A DNA stretch of 64,000 nt from Cavia porcellus (Eukaryota; Chordata; Mammalia; Rodentia; Caviidae). Position numbers and translations under genes: made by a program. Shown one piece after another: positions 1-11,048 of this stretch (position 1 is the first letter of the stretch; every line of letters begins with the position of its first letter). Under the pieces are notes generated by a model that did not search any database, had not been told where the DNA came from, and worked only from the letters and a program-made list of their open reading frames with translations. The DNA is taken from assembly GCF_034190915.1 (NCBI RefSeq), contig NW_026947501.1, positions 806,001 to 870,000 of the forward strand. The letters are read 5' to 3'.

Positions 1-1469
1 GTTAGGCTTAGTTTAAGGGTTAGGTTTAGGGTTACTGTTAGGGCTATGGTTAGGTATTACCGTCAGGGTTACTGTTAATGTTAATCTTATGGTTAGGTTT
101 AGGGTTAGGTTTCTGGTTAGACTTATGCTTAATTTTAGGGTTAGATTTAATGTTAGGGTTAGGGTTAGGGGTTAGAGTTAGAGGTTAGAGTGAGGTTTAA
201 TTTTAGTTTTAGGGTTAGGGTTATAGTTAGGTTTAGATTTAGGGTTAGGGTTATGGTTATGGTTAGGGTTAGGGTTAGGGTTTAGAGTTAGAAGTTAGGT
301 TTAGGGTTAGGGTTAGGATTAGGTTTAGTGTTAGAAGTTAGTATTAGGGTTAATGTTAGGGCTAGGTTTACGGCTAGGGTTTGGAATTCATTAGGGTTAG
401 GTTCAGGGTTAGGTTTAGGGGACAGGTGTTTGGGATAGGGTTAGGGTTAGGGTTAGGTTTAAGGTTAGGCTTTTGTTTAGTTTTCGGGTTAGGCTATTGT
501 TACGGTTAGTGTTAGCTTTTAGGGTTTGTGTTAGTGTTAGTGTTACGGTTAGATGTAGGTTTAGTGTTAGGTTTACGGTTAGGGTTAGAGGTTAGTGTTA
601 GTGTTAGGGTTAGTATTAGTGTTATGTTTATGTTTAGTGTTAGGGTTAGGATTCGGATTCGTGTTATTGTTAGGGTTAGGGTTAGACAAGGTTAGGCTTC
701 GGGTTAGGGTTAGGGTTAGGGTTATTGGAAGGGTTAGGTTTAGGGTTTGGCTTAGGGATAAAGTCAGGGTTAGGGTTATGCTTATGGGTTAGGTGTTAGG
801 GATAGAGTTAATGTTAGGCTTTGTGTTTAGGTTAGTTTTATGGTTATGATGTGGTTTAGTGTTAGGTTTAGGTTTGGAGTTAGCGTTAGGTTCAGGTTTA
901 GTCTTAGGGTTAGTCTTAGTTTTAGGGATTAGGGATAGGTCTAGTGTAAGACTAATTGCTGTTTTAGGGTTAGTGTTACGGTTAGGGTTAGGATTAGGGT
1001 TAGTGTTAGGCTTAGTTTTATGGTTAGGTTTGGGGTTAGTGTTAGGGTTACGGTTAGGTATTATAGTCAGGATTACTGTTAATGTTAATCTTATGGTTAG
1101 TTTAGGGTTAGGTTCATGTTTAGGCTTATGCTTAATTTTAGGGTTAGCTTTAGTGTTAGGGTTAGGGTTAGGGTTAGGGTTTAGAGTAAGAGTTTAGAGT
1201 TAGGTTTAAGTTTAGTGTTAGGTTTAGGGTTACAGTTAGGGTTAGATTTAGGGTTATGGTTATGGTTATGGTTATGGTTAGGGTTAGGGTTAGGGTTAGG
1301 CTTAGGCTTAGGTTTAGGAATAGGCATAGTTTTATGTTTAGGCTTAAGTTTAGGATTAGGGTTAGGTTTAGGATTAGGTTTAGGGTTTTGTTAGGGTTAG
1401 ATTTAGGGTTAGAGTTAAGGCTAGCATTAGGTTTAGGGTTAGGGTTAGGCTTAGGGTTAGATTTAGCAG
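1..1469 (+). repeat. Left-edge block with 1004-bp direct duplication
   Basis: The word GTATTACCGTCAGGGTTACT at about 54 recurs as GTATTATAGTCAGGATTACT at about 1058. Both are followed by TTAATGTTAATCTTATGG (81 and 1085), then by TTATGCTTAATTTTAGGG. The offset is 1004 bp at two separate anchors, so this is an aligned duplication covering at least about 1-250 and 1004-1270. The block also holds a lone TTAGACAAGGTTAGGC at about 682, a word otherwise confined to 24.4-27.9 kb, and one framing box (TTAGGTGTTAGGGATAGAG) near 788. Confidence 0.7.
1254..1277 (+). repeat. (TTATGG)4 homogeneous variant run
   Basis: Four consecutive TTATGG hexamers sit just before the H-type stretch. It shows local spread of a single variant hexamer, as expected from slippage. 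A similar run of four lies at 47903-47926. Confidence 0.85.
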
Positions 1470-2398
1470 TTAGGTGTTAGGGATAGATTCAGGATTAGGC
1501 TGCGGACGATGTTTAGGGTTCAGGCTACAATGAGTTTTAGGGTTAGGGTTAGGGTTAGGATTATGGTAGCAGTTAGTGTTAGGGTTTGAGTTAGGGTTAG
1601 GGGTTAGGTGTTAAGGATATGTGTAGGGTTATTGTTATGGTTACAGTTAGGCTTAGTGTTAAAGTAATGGTTAGTATTAGTGTTAGGGTTAGGGATTAGG
1701 GATAGGGTTAGTGTTAGGGTTAGGGTTAGGTAAAGGGCTAATTTTACGTTTAGGTTAGGGTTCTGGAAAGGCTTAAGGTTAGGTGTATGGATTAGGGTTA
1801 GTGTTCTGGTTAGGGTTAGTTTTATGGTTATTGTTAGTGATTTGGGTTAGTGTTACAGATAGGGTTAGTGTTACAGATAGCGTTAGTGTTAAGCTCAGTA
1901 TTATGATTAGTGTTAGGGATAGGTTTATTATTAGGCTTAGGTTTATTTTTAGGGTTAGTGTTACGGATAGTGTTAGGATTTTTTATGGTTAAGGATAGGG
2001 TTAGAGTTACGGTTAAGGGTTAGGTTTAGTGTTAGGGTTAGGGTTACGGTTAGGTGTTAGGGTTAGTGTTATGCTTAGGGTTAGGTTTAGGGTTAGGATT
2101 AGGTTAGGGTTAGGGTTATGGTTATGGTAAGGTTTAAGGTTAATGTTAGGTTTAGGGCTAGGAATATGGTTAGGGTTAGTGTTAGGGTTAGGGATTAGGG
2201 TTAGGTTTAGGGTTATGTTTAGGTTTATGTTTAGGTGTTAGGTGTTAGGAATAAGGTTATGGTTAGGGTTAGGGTTAGCATTAGTGTTAGTGTTATGGTT
2301 ATGTTTAGGGTTAGTGTTAGAAGTTATTCTTAGGGTTAGTGTTAGGGTTAGGTTTATAGTTAGGGTTAGCATTAGGTTTTAGTGTGGGGTTTAGGTAT
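1470..2398 (+). repeat. L-family unit 1 (A-B-C-E-F)
   Basis: The unit opens with the paired-box module at 1470-1620: an A box with CTGCGGACGATG, a diverged CTTCGGATTA, then B with TTAAGGATAT. Box C-like sequence (GGGATAGGGTTAGTG, then GGGCTAATTTTACG) is at 1693-1748. AAGCTCAGTATTATGATT (box E) is at about 1892, and the F-like CTAGGAATATGG is at about 2159. This is the first clear statement of the order repeated to 23.9 kb. The boundary with the next unit is set at the next framing box. Confidence 0.65.
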
Positions 2399-2900
2399 TA
2401 GGTGTTAGGGATATTGTTAGGGTTAGGCTTCAGATTATGGTTAGGGTTAGTGTTAATTTGGTTTAGGGTTAAGTATAGGGTTATGGTTTGGGTTAGGGTT
2501 AAGGGTTAGGTGTTAAGGATATAGTTAGGGTTATGGTTACAGTTATGGTTATGGTTAGGGTTATGTTTAGAGCTACGGTTAGTGTTAGTGTTAGGGTTGG
2601 GGTTCGGGTTACAATTAGGTTTAGTGTTAGGGTTAAGGTTAGGCTGAGTGTTAGGATTACTATTAGTGTTAATGTTATCATTTGAATTAGGGTTAGGGTT
2701 TAGGTGTTAAGGATATGTTTAGGCTTATGGTTAGGGTTACTCTTAGGGTTGGAGTTAAATTAAGGGTTACAGCTATGGTTAGTGTTAGGGTTAGGGTTAG
2801 GGATTAGGGATAGGGTTATTGTTAGGGTTAGGGTTAGTATTAGAGGCTAGTTTTACGGTTAGTGTTAGGGTTATGGTTTGGGTTAGGGTTTGGGTTATGG
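2399..2900 (+). repeat. L-family unit 2, split by a local expansion
   Basis: The A box is at 2399-2440 (GGCTTCAGATTATGG). B (TTAAGGATAT) occurs twice, at about 2513 and 2707, so that part seems internally duplicated. C (GGATTAGGGATAGGG, then GAGGCTAGTTTTACGG) is at 2800-2859. Box E, expected about 100-200 bp later, is absent. The 2901-4060 expansion occupies that place instead. Confidence 0.6.
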
Positions 2901-4060
2901 TTAGGAATTAGGGATAGTGTTACTGTTAGTGTTAAAGATAGGGTTATGGTTGTTGTTAGGTTTAGGGTTAGGATTAGGTATAGGGTTAGGTTTAGGGTTA
3001 GAGTTAGTGTCAGGCTCAGGGTTAGGGTTAGGGTTTGCATTATGTTTAGGGTTAGGGTTAGGGGTCAGTGTTTTGGTTAGGGTTAGGGTTAGGGTTAGAT
3101 ATAGGGTTAGGGTTAGAGTTAGGGTTAGGTTTAGGGTTATTGTTTTGGATAGGGTTAGGGTTATGGTTAGAGTTAGTTTTAGGTGTAGGGTTAGAGTTAG
3201 GGTTTGCGCTAGACTTAGGTTTAGGTTTAGGGTTCGGGTTAGGGTTAGCATTAGGGTTATGGGTTAGAGTTATATATCAAGGTTAGGGTTAGGGTTAGGA
3301 ATAGAGTTTAGGGTTAAGGTTATGGTTAGGGTTATGGTTAGGGTTAGGGTTAACGTTACTGTTAGGGTTAGGTTTTGGTTTACGTTTAGGGTTAGAGTTA
3401 GTGTCATGGTCAGGGTTAGGGTTTGGATTATGTTTAGGGATAGGGTTAGGGGTTAGTGTTTTGGTTAGGGTTAGGGTTAGGGTTAGGGTTAGGATTAGAT
3501 ATAGGGTTAGGGTTAGGGTTAGGTTTATGGTTAGGGTTTAGGATAGGGTTAGGGTTAGGGTTAGGGTTAGAGTTAGTTTTATGGGTAGGGTTAGAGTTAG
3601 GGTTTGTGTTAGGTTTAGGTTTAGGGTTAGGGTTCTGGTTAGGGTTAGGGTTAGGGTTAGAGTTAGGGGTTAAAGTTATATGTCAAGGTTAGGGTTAAGG
3701 TTAGGATTAGAGTTTAGTGTTAAGGTTATGGTTAGGGATATGGTTAGTGTTACGGTTAAGGTTAGTGTTAGGGTTAGGTTTTGGGTTATGTTTAGGGTTA
3801 GGGTTAGGGGTTAGTGTTTGGGTTAGTGTTTGGGTTAGGGTTAGGAATTAGGGATAGTGTTACTGTTAGTGTTAAAGATAGGGTTAGGGTTAGGGTTATT
3901 TTTTGGGTTAGGATTAGGTATAGATTTAGGTTTAGGGTTAGAGTTAGTGTCAGTGTCATGGTCAGGGTTAGGGTTAGGGTTTGGATTATGTCTAGGGTTA
4001 GGGTTAGGGGTTAGTGTTTTGGTTAGGGTTAGGGTTAGGGTTAGTATTAGGGTTAGGTTT
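2901..4060 (+). repeat. Local ~400/560-bp tandem expansion, three copies
   Basis: GGGGTCAGTGTTTTGGTTAG or its GGGGTTAG form occurs at 3061, 3449 and 4007. Each is preceded by TTTGCATTATGTTTAGGG or TTTGGATTATG and by a GTCAGG/GTCATGG word. TATATATCAAGGTTAGGG at 3271 recurs as TATATGTCAAGGTTAGGG at 3677. The start of the block, about 43 bases from TTAGGAATTAGGGATAGTG at 2901, is repeated without a difference at 3841, exactly 940 bp on. It looks like a recent duplication inside L unit 2. Confidence 0.75.
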
Positions 4061-4436
4061 GGTTTAGGGTTAGCGTTAGGTTTATGGTTAGGCTTTGTTT
4101 TAGGATTAGGTTTAGGGTTAGGTTTAGGCTTAATCTTAGGTTTAGGTTTACGGTTAGGGTTTGGTTTAGGGTTACACTTAGGATGCAGGTTAAGGTTAAG
4201 GTTAGGTTTAGGGTTATGGTTTGGTTTAGGGTTAGGGTTGGTTTAGGGTTAGGGTTAGAGTTAGGGTTAGGTGTTAGCATTAGATTTTAGTGTTAGGGTT
4301 AGTGTTTAGGATTAATGTTATTTATAGTGTTATGTTTAGGATTATGGTTAGAAATTGGGGTTAGTGTTCGTGTAAGTGTTTAGGTTACAGTTAGGCATAT
4401 TGTTAGTTTAGGGTTAGGTTCAGGGGTTAGGTGTTA
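4061..4436 (+). repeat. Degenerate hexamer tract, no distinct higher-order anchor
   Basis: Mostly TTAGGG, TTAGGT and GTTTGG variants follow the local expansion and precede the next A box. I see no motif here that aligns convincingly with another unit. Confidence 0.6.
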
Positions 4437-5930
4437 GGGATAGGCTCAGGATTAGGCTTTGGATTAAGTTTAGGGTTCCAGTTATGATTAGGTTTTGGGT
4501 AAGGATTAGGGTTAGGGTTAGGGTTACAGTTAACGTTAGGGTTAGGGTTTGGGTGAGGGTTAGGTATTAGTTGTTAAGGATATGGTTAGGGTTTTGATTA
4601 GGGTTACGGTTAGGGTTAGGGTTATGTTTAGGGTTATGATTAGGGTTAGTGTTAAGGTTACGTTTAGGGTTCCCAATTAGGTATATGGTTAGTGTTAGGG
4701 TTAGGATTATGGTTAGGCCCTAGTTTTATGGTTAGTGTTTGGGTTATTGTAATGGTTAAGTTTAGAGTTATGGATTAGTGTTAGTGTTCGTGTTAGGGTC
4801 AGAGTTAGGATTAGGGTTGGGGATTAGGGTTAGTGTTAGGGTTAGTGTTAGGCTCAGTATTAGTATTAGGTATAGCGATAGGTTTAGGATTAGGGTTAGG
4901 TTTATGGTTAGGGTTAGCATTACAGATATCGTTAGGGTTGGGTTTAGGTTTAGGTGTAGGGTGTAGGTATAGGGTTAGGTTTAGGGTTAGGAGTTAGGGT
5001 TAGGGTTAGGGTTAGGGTTAGGTGTTACGGTTCTGGGTTAGGGTTAGGCTTAGTGTTAGAGTTAGGATTAGGGTTAGGGTTCGTGTTAGAATGTTAGGGT
5101 TAGAGTTAGGGTTAGGGTTAGGTTTATGGTTAGGGTTAGGGGTTAGGGTTTGGGTTAGGGTTTGTGTTAGGGTTAGGGATTAGTGATAGGGTTATGGTTA
5201 GTGTTAGTGTTAGGGTTAGGGTTAGGGTTAGGGTTAGGGTTAGTGTTAAGCTTAAGTTTAGGCCTAGGTTTAGGATTAGGGTTAGAGGTAAACTTTAGGT
5301 TTAGTGTTTTGGCTCACTGTTAGGGTTAGGGTTAGTGATACGGCAAGGGTTAGGCTTAGGGCTAGGTTTAGTGTTAGGGTTATTAGGGTTAGAATTAGGG
5401 ATTAGGCTTAGTGTTAGGGTTATGTTTAGGGTTAGGGTTAGGCTTAGTTTTAGGAACAGGTATAGGTTTATTTTTAGGCTTAAGGATAAGTTTAGGGTTT
5501 GTGTAAGGGCCAGGGTAAGGCTTAGGTGTTAGAGTTAGAGGTTAGGGTTAGGATTAGGGTTAGTGTTAGGTTTATGGTTATGCTTAGGATTAGGGTTAGG
5601 GTTAGGGTTATTTTTATGGTTAGGCTTAGTTTTAGTGATAGAGATAGTGTTAGGTTTTGGCTTAAGGTTAGGTTCAGTGTTAGGTTTAGGTTTAGGGTTA
5701 GGTTTATGTTTAGGTTTAGGATTTTGTTAGGGTTAGATTTAGGGTTAGGGTTAGGGCTAGCATTAGGTTTAGGGTTATGGTTATGTTTAGGGTTTGAGTT
5801 AGCGTTAGGTTTAGGGTTAGGGTTAGTGTTAGGGGTTAGAGTTAGAGGTTAGGTTAGGGTTAGGGTTAGTGTTTAGTTTAGTGTTATGTTTCAGTTTAGC
5901 GTTAGGGTTAGGTTAGTTTTAGATTAGGGG
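4437..5930 (+). repeat. L-family unit 3
   Basis: The paired-box module is at 4437-4583 (GGCTCAGGATTAGGCTTTGG, then TTGTTAAGGATATGG). The C remnant CCCTAGTTTTATGG is at about 4717 and GGCTCAGTATTAGTATTAGG (E) at about 4851. H-type sequence (GGCTTAGTTTTAGGAACAGG, then AGGATTTTGTTAGGG) runs from about 5440 to 5830, with an apparent second H copy at 5615-5830. A five-unit clean TTAGGG run lies at 5210-5239. Confidence 0.65.
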
Positions 5931-7203
5931 TTAGGTGTTAGGGATGGGGTCTGGGTTAGGCTTCGGATCATGGTTTAGTTTTTGTGTTACCATTAGATTT
6001 TGGGTTAGGGTGAGGGTTAGGGTTAGGTTTAGGGTTAGGGTTAGAATTACTGTAAGGGGTAGTGTTAGCATTTGGGTTAGGGTTAGTGGTTAGGTGTTAG
6101 GGATATATTTAGGGTTATGGTTAGTGTTACCCTTAGGGTTAGGTTTACATTGAGTGGTAAAGTTAGGGTTGGTGTTAGTGTTAGGGTTAGAGTTAGGGAT
6201 TAGGGATAGTTTTAGTGTTAGTGTTAGGGTTGGGGCTAGTTTTACGTTTAGGGTTAGGGTTATGGTAAGGCTTAAGTTTAGGGTTTCTGATTAGGGTTAG
6301 TATTTGGGTTAGGGTTAACGTTATGTTTAGTATTAGGGATTTGGGTTAGGGTTACTTATAGCGTGTTAAGCTCAGTATTAGGATTAGGGTTAGGGATAGG
6401 TTTAGGGTTAGGATTAGGTTTATTGAGAGGTTTAGGGTTATGGATAGGTTTAGAGTTAAGGGTAGGGTTAGGGTTAGGTTTAGGGGTTAGGGTTAGGGTT
6501 ACAGTTAGGTTTAGGTATTAGGGTTAGTGTTATGGTTAGGGTTAGGTTAAGGGTTTGGATTAGGGTTAGTGTTAGGGTTATGGTTGGGTTTAGGGTTAGG
6601 GTTAGTGTTAGGGCTAGGGATACGGTTAGGGATAGTGTTATGGTTAGTGTTAGGGTTAGGGTGAAGTTTAGGGCTAGGGATTAGGGTTAAGGTTCGGGTT
6701 AGGCTTGTTATTAGGGTTACATATTAGGATTAGTGTTAGTGGTATGGTTAGGTTTAGGGTTAGTGTTACGGGTTAGATTTAGATGTTATTTTTAGGGTTA
6801 GTGTTATGGTTAGAGTTAGGGTAAGGTTTAGGGTTAGGCTTAATTTTAGAATTAGGGATAGGGTTAGGTTTAGGCTTAAGTTTAGGTTGAGGTGTAGGGT
6901 TAGGGTTAGGCTTAGGGTTAGGTTTAAGATTTTGTTTAGGGTTAGGGTTAGGGATAGTGTTAGTGTTAGGGATTGCGATACGGTTAGGGTTAGGTTTATG
7001 GTTAGGGTTCAGGTTCAGGTTAGGGTGAGGGTTAGAGGTAGGGGTTGAAATTAGATTTTAGGGTTAGGTTTATTGTTAGAGTTTAGGGTTAAGGTTATTT
7101 TTAGGGTTATTTTTAGGATTAGGGTTAGAAGTTAGGGTTAAGGTTAGTGTTAGGGTTTGGGTTATGGTTAGGGTTATGGTTAGGTTAGTGTTAGGTTTAG
7201 GGG
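5931..7203 (+). repeat. L-family unit 4
   Basis: The module is at 5931-6106 (GGCTTCGGATCATGG, then TTAGGGATATATTTAGGG). C is at about 6197-6250 (GGGGCTAGTTTTACG), E at about 6367 (AAGCTCAGTATTAGGATT) and F at about 6608 (GGGCTAGGGATACGG). A T-like GGCTTGTTATTAGGG is at about 6704, and H (AAGATTTTGTTTAGGG) at 6830-7030. This is one of the most complete copies of the ordered unit. Confidence 0.7.
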
Positions 7204-7624
7204 TTAGGTGTTAGGGATAGGCTCAGGGTTACACTTTGGATTACGGTTAGGGCTCCCATTATGATTAGATTTTGGTTTAGGGTTAGGTTTAGGGTTAGGG
7301 TTAGGGTTAGTGTGAGGGATTTGGTTTAGGTTTACAGATAGCATTAGTGTTTGGCTCAGTATTATGATTAGTGTTAGGGATATGTTTTGGGTTAGGGTTA
7401 GGTTTATTTTTAGGGCTAGCTTTAAGGATAAGGTTAGGGTTAGGGTTTGGTTTAGGTTTAGGGATAGTGTTAGGGTTAGATTTATGGGTTAGTGTTAGGA
7501 TTAGGGTTAGGATTAGGGGTAAGGGTTAGTGGTAGAGTTAGGATTAGGGTTAGGGTTAGGGTTATTAGGTTAGTGTTACAGTTAGGGTTAGGGTTTGAAT
7601 GAGGTTTAGGGTTAGGGATAGGGG

Positions 7625-7666
7625 TTAGGGTTAGGGTTAGGGTTAGGGTTAGGGTTAGGGTTAGGG
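7625..7666 (+). repeat. Perfect (TTAGGG)7
   Basis: Seven uninterrupted TTAGGG units follow GGGG and end at TAACTG. It is among the longest clean runs I found. It could form a G-quadruplex on the + strand and offers overlapping TRF-type TTAGGGTTA sites if TRF proteins exist in this organism. Confidence 0.93.
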
Positions 7667-8478
7667 TAACTGATTAGCCTTAGCATTAAGGTAAGGATTA
7701 GGGTTAGGTTTAGGGTAAGGGTTAGCCTTTATTTTAGGGATAGGGATAGGGTTATGATTAGGCTTAAATTTAGGGTTAATGTTAGGGTTAGGGTTAAGGT
7801 TAGGGTTACAGTTAGGGTTAGGTTTAGGGTTAGGGTTAGGATGAGGGTTAGGGTTAGGGTTAGGATTAGGTTAGGGATTATGTTTATGGTTAGGGTTCGG
7901 GTTAATTTTAGGGTTAGGGTTATGGTTAGGGCTAGGTATAGGTTTAGAAGTAGTGTTAATGTTAGTGTTAAAGCTTGGTTAGGGATTAGGTTTGGGGTTA
8001 GTGTTTGGGTTATAGTTAAGTTTAGGTGTTAGGTGTTAGGGATAATTTTATGGTTAGTTTTAGGGTTAGGTTAGGTTTAGGATTGGGTTTAGGGTTTAAG
8101 GATTATGGTTAGTGTTAGGGTTAATGTTCGGCTTCAGTGTAGGTTTCGTGTTAAGCTTAGAGTTAGGATTACTGTTAGAGGTTAGCTTTAGGTTTACTGT
8201 TATGGTTAGCGTTATCCTTAGTGTTAGGTTTAGGGATAGGGTAAGGGTTATGTTTAGGGTTAGTGTTAGTGTTAGGGTTAGGGTTAGTGTTACTTTATGG
8301 GTTAGTTTTAGAGTGTTAGGCTTAGGGTTAGGGAGATTGTTATGGTTATGGGTTAGGGCTAGCTTTAGCGTTATGGTTAGTTTAGGCATTAGGTTTAGTG
8401 TTAGGGTTAGGGTTAGGGTTAGGGGTTAGGGATAGGTTTAGGGTTAGGCTTATTGTTAGGGTTAGGGTTAGGGTTAGG

Positions 8479-8562
8479 TTTCGGGTTAGGTTTAGGGTTA
8501 GGGTTAGGGTTAGGGTTAGGTTTCGGGTTAGGTTTAGGGTTAGGGTTAGGGTTAGGGTTAGG
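8479..8562 (+). repeat. 42-bp tandem repeat, two identical copies
   Basis: TTTCGGGTTAGGTTTAGGG begins at 8479 and again at 8521. The 42 bases (seven hexamers) between these starts are repeated without a mismatch up to 8562. In a tract this degenerate, an identical pair suggests a very recent slippage or unequal-exchange event. Confidence 0.92.
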
Positions 8563-9160
8563 TTTAGGTTAATGGTTAGGTTAGGGATTAGGTTTAGGGT
8601 TAGGGTTAGCATTATGCATAGGGTTAGGGGGAGGGTTAGAGTTAGGGTTTAGTGATAGGTTTAGTGTTAGGCTTATCATTATGGTTAAGAATTAGTGTTA
8701 AGATTAGGTTTAGCTTTAGGGTTAGTGTTAGGATTAAAGATTAGGCTTAGTGATTGGTTTAGGGTTAGGCTTAGGGTTAGGGTTAGGCTTAGTTTTAGGT
8801 ATAGGGATATGGTTATAGTTAGGCTTAAGTTAATGGTTAGGGTTAGGGTTAGGGTTAGGTTTAGGTTTAGGGGTTAGAGTTAGAGGTTAGGGTTAAGGAT
8901 ATGGTTAGAGTCAGGGTTTGGTTTAGGGTTAGGCTCAGTTTTAGGGATAAGTATCGTGTTAGGGTTCTGCTTAACATTAGGGTTAGGTTTATGGTTAGGT
9001 TTAGGCTTGTTTTAGGATTTTGTTTAGGGTTATATTTAGGGTTAGGGTTAGGGCTAACGTTAGGTTTAGTGTTAGGTTTAGGGTTAGGGTTACGGTTAGG
9101 GTTAGAGGTTAGATTTAGAGGATAGGGTTAGGGTTAGGGTTAGGGTTAGATTTAGGGGTT

Positions 9161-11048
9161 AAATTTTAGGGATAGGGTCATGGTTAGGCTTCAGATTACA
9201 GTTAGGATTCAGGTTACTCTTAGGTTTAGGTTTAGGGTTAGGATTATGGGCACGTTTAGGGTTAGGGTTAGGTTTAGGGTTAGTGTTATTTTACCATTTG
9301 GGTTAGGGTTAGGGCCTAGGGTTTAGGGTTATGGTTAGAGTTCGGGTTAGTGTTAGGGTTACAGTTAGTGTTAGTGTTAGTTTTAGAGTTGGGGTTAAGG
9401 ATTAGGGATAGGGTTAGTGTTAGGGTTAAGGTTAGGTTTAGGGGCTAATTTTACGGTTAAGGTTAGGGTTATAGTAAGGCTTAAGGCTAGGGGTTCGGAA
9501 TAGGGTTAGTGTTTGGGTTAATGTTAGGGTTAGGTCTAGGTTCAGGGATTTGTTTTAGGGTTTAGTATAGCGTTTTAGTCTCAGTATTAGGATTATGGTT
9601 AGGGATAAGTTTAGGGTTAGGGTTAGGTTTATTTTTAAGTTTGGGATTATGGATAGGTTTAGGGTTAGGTTTAGTGTTAAGTATAGGGTTGGGGTTAGGA
9701 CTAGGAGTTAGGGTTAGGATTAGGCTTAGGTTTAGGGGTTAGTGTTACGGTTATGATTAGGGTTAGGTAAAGATTTAGGATTAGGGTTAGGGTTAGGGTT
9801 AGGGTTATGGTTAGGTTTAGGGTTAGGTTTAAGGTTAGGGCTAGGAATATGGTTACGGATAGTGTTAGGGTTAGGGTTAGGGTTATGGTGAGTGTTAGGG
9901 TTAGTGTTCGTGTTAGGGTTATTGTTAGGGTTACAGATTAGGGTTAGTGTCAGTGGTAGGGTTAGTTTTAGGGTTAGGGTTACCTCTTAGAGTTAGATGT
10001 TAGGTTTCGGTTTAGGGTTAGGGTTAGAGTTAGGTTTAAGGTTAGGGATGCTTTAGGGTTAGGGTTACAGTTAGTGTTAGACTTAGTTTTAGATTAGGGT
10101 TAGGGTTAAGTTTGGGCTTAAGGTTAGGTTTAGGGTTAGGGTTAGGGTTAGGTGTAGGTTTAGGGTTAGGATTTGGGTTAGGGTTAGGGTTAGTGTTAGT
10201 GTTAGGGATAGCGATAGGGTTAGGTTTAGGGTTAGGTTTAGGGTTAAGTTTCGGGTTCAGGTTAGTGTTAGGGTTAAGTTAGAGTTAGGTGTTAGTGTTA
10301 GGTGTTAGGGTTAGAGTTAGGGGTTAGAGTTAGGCATTAGGGTTAGAGTGAGGGTTAGGGTTTGGGTTTGGGTTTGGGTTAGGTTCAGGGTTAGGGTTTG
10401 GGGTTAGGGTTTCGGTTAGCGTTATGGATTAGGCTTAGTGTCAGGGTACGGTTTAGGGTTAGGTTTAGGGTTAGGGTTAGCGTTAGGGTTAGATTTAAGG
10501 ACAAGGATAGTTTTAGGGTTAGGTTTAGTGTTACGGTTAGGGTTAGGGTTAGTGTTAGGATTAGGTTTAGTGTGATGGTTAGGGTTAGGGTTTGGGTTAT
10601 GTTTGGGTTTAGGGTTAAGGATTAGGTATACGGTTAGGGTTAGGATTAGGCATTATGTTTATGGTTAGTGTTAGTGTTTGGGTTAGGTTTAGGCTTAGGG
10701 TTAGGCTTACGGGTAGGAATATGTTTAGGGATAGTGTTAGTGTTAGGGTTAGTGCTAGGTTAACAATTAGGGTTAGAGTTAGGGTTAGGGTTATGGTTAA
10801 GTGTTAGGGTTAGGGTTAGGTTTAGGGTTTGGTTTAGGGTTAGGTTATGGTTATGGTTACAGATTAGGATTAGTGTAAGGTAAGTCTTAGGGTTAGGTTT
10901 AGGGTCAGAGTTAGGGTTAGGCTTAGATTTAGGGATAAGGATATGTTTAGGGTTAGGTTTAGTGTTACGGTTAGGGTTAGGGTTAGCGTTAGAGTTAGGT
11001 TTTGGGTGAGGATTAGGGTTAGGGTTTGGGATAGGTTTGGGCTTAGGG
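9161..11048 (+). repeat. L-family unit 6
   Basis: The A box is a degraded TTAAATTTTAGGGATAGGG followed by GGCTTCAGATTACAG at about 9186. No clear B is visible. C (GGGGCTAATTTTACGG) is at about 9441, E (AGTCTCAGTATTAGGATT) at about 9577 and F (GGGCTAGGAATATGG) at about 9838. A second F-like GGGTAGGAATATGTTTAGGG is near 10709. I found no T box, so this unit may have lost it. Confidence 0.6.

Larger units (their letters stand above)
7204..9160 (+). repeat. L-family unit 5 with internal deletion
   Basis: The A box (GGCTCAGGGTTACACTTTGG) is at about 7219. Only about 130 bp later comes TTTGGCTCAGTATTATGATT (E, about 7351), so boxes B and C are missing. Other units place E about 320-450 bp after A. 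A later ATGGGTTAGTTTTAGAG word is at about 8296, T (GGCTTATCATTATGG) at about 8669, and H (TTTTAGGATTTTGTTTAGGG) at about 9011. The 42-bp perfect tandem repeat at 8479-8562 lies inside. Confidence 0.6.

Noticed and set aside
2840..3290. Overlapping ORFs on both strands at one locus, suggesting a coding hotspot.
   Set aside because: The stretch is merely richer in exact TTAGGG, so more frames stay open. Both strands give low-complexity dipeptide runs.
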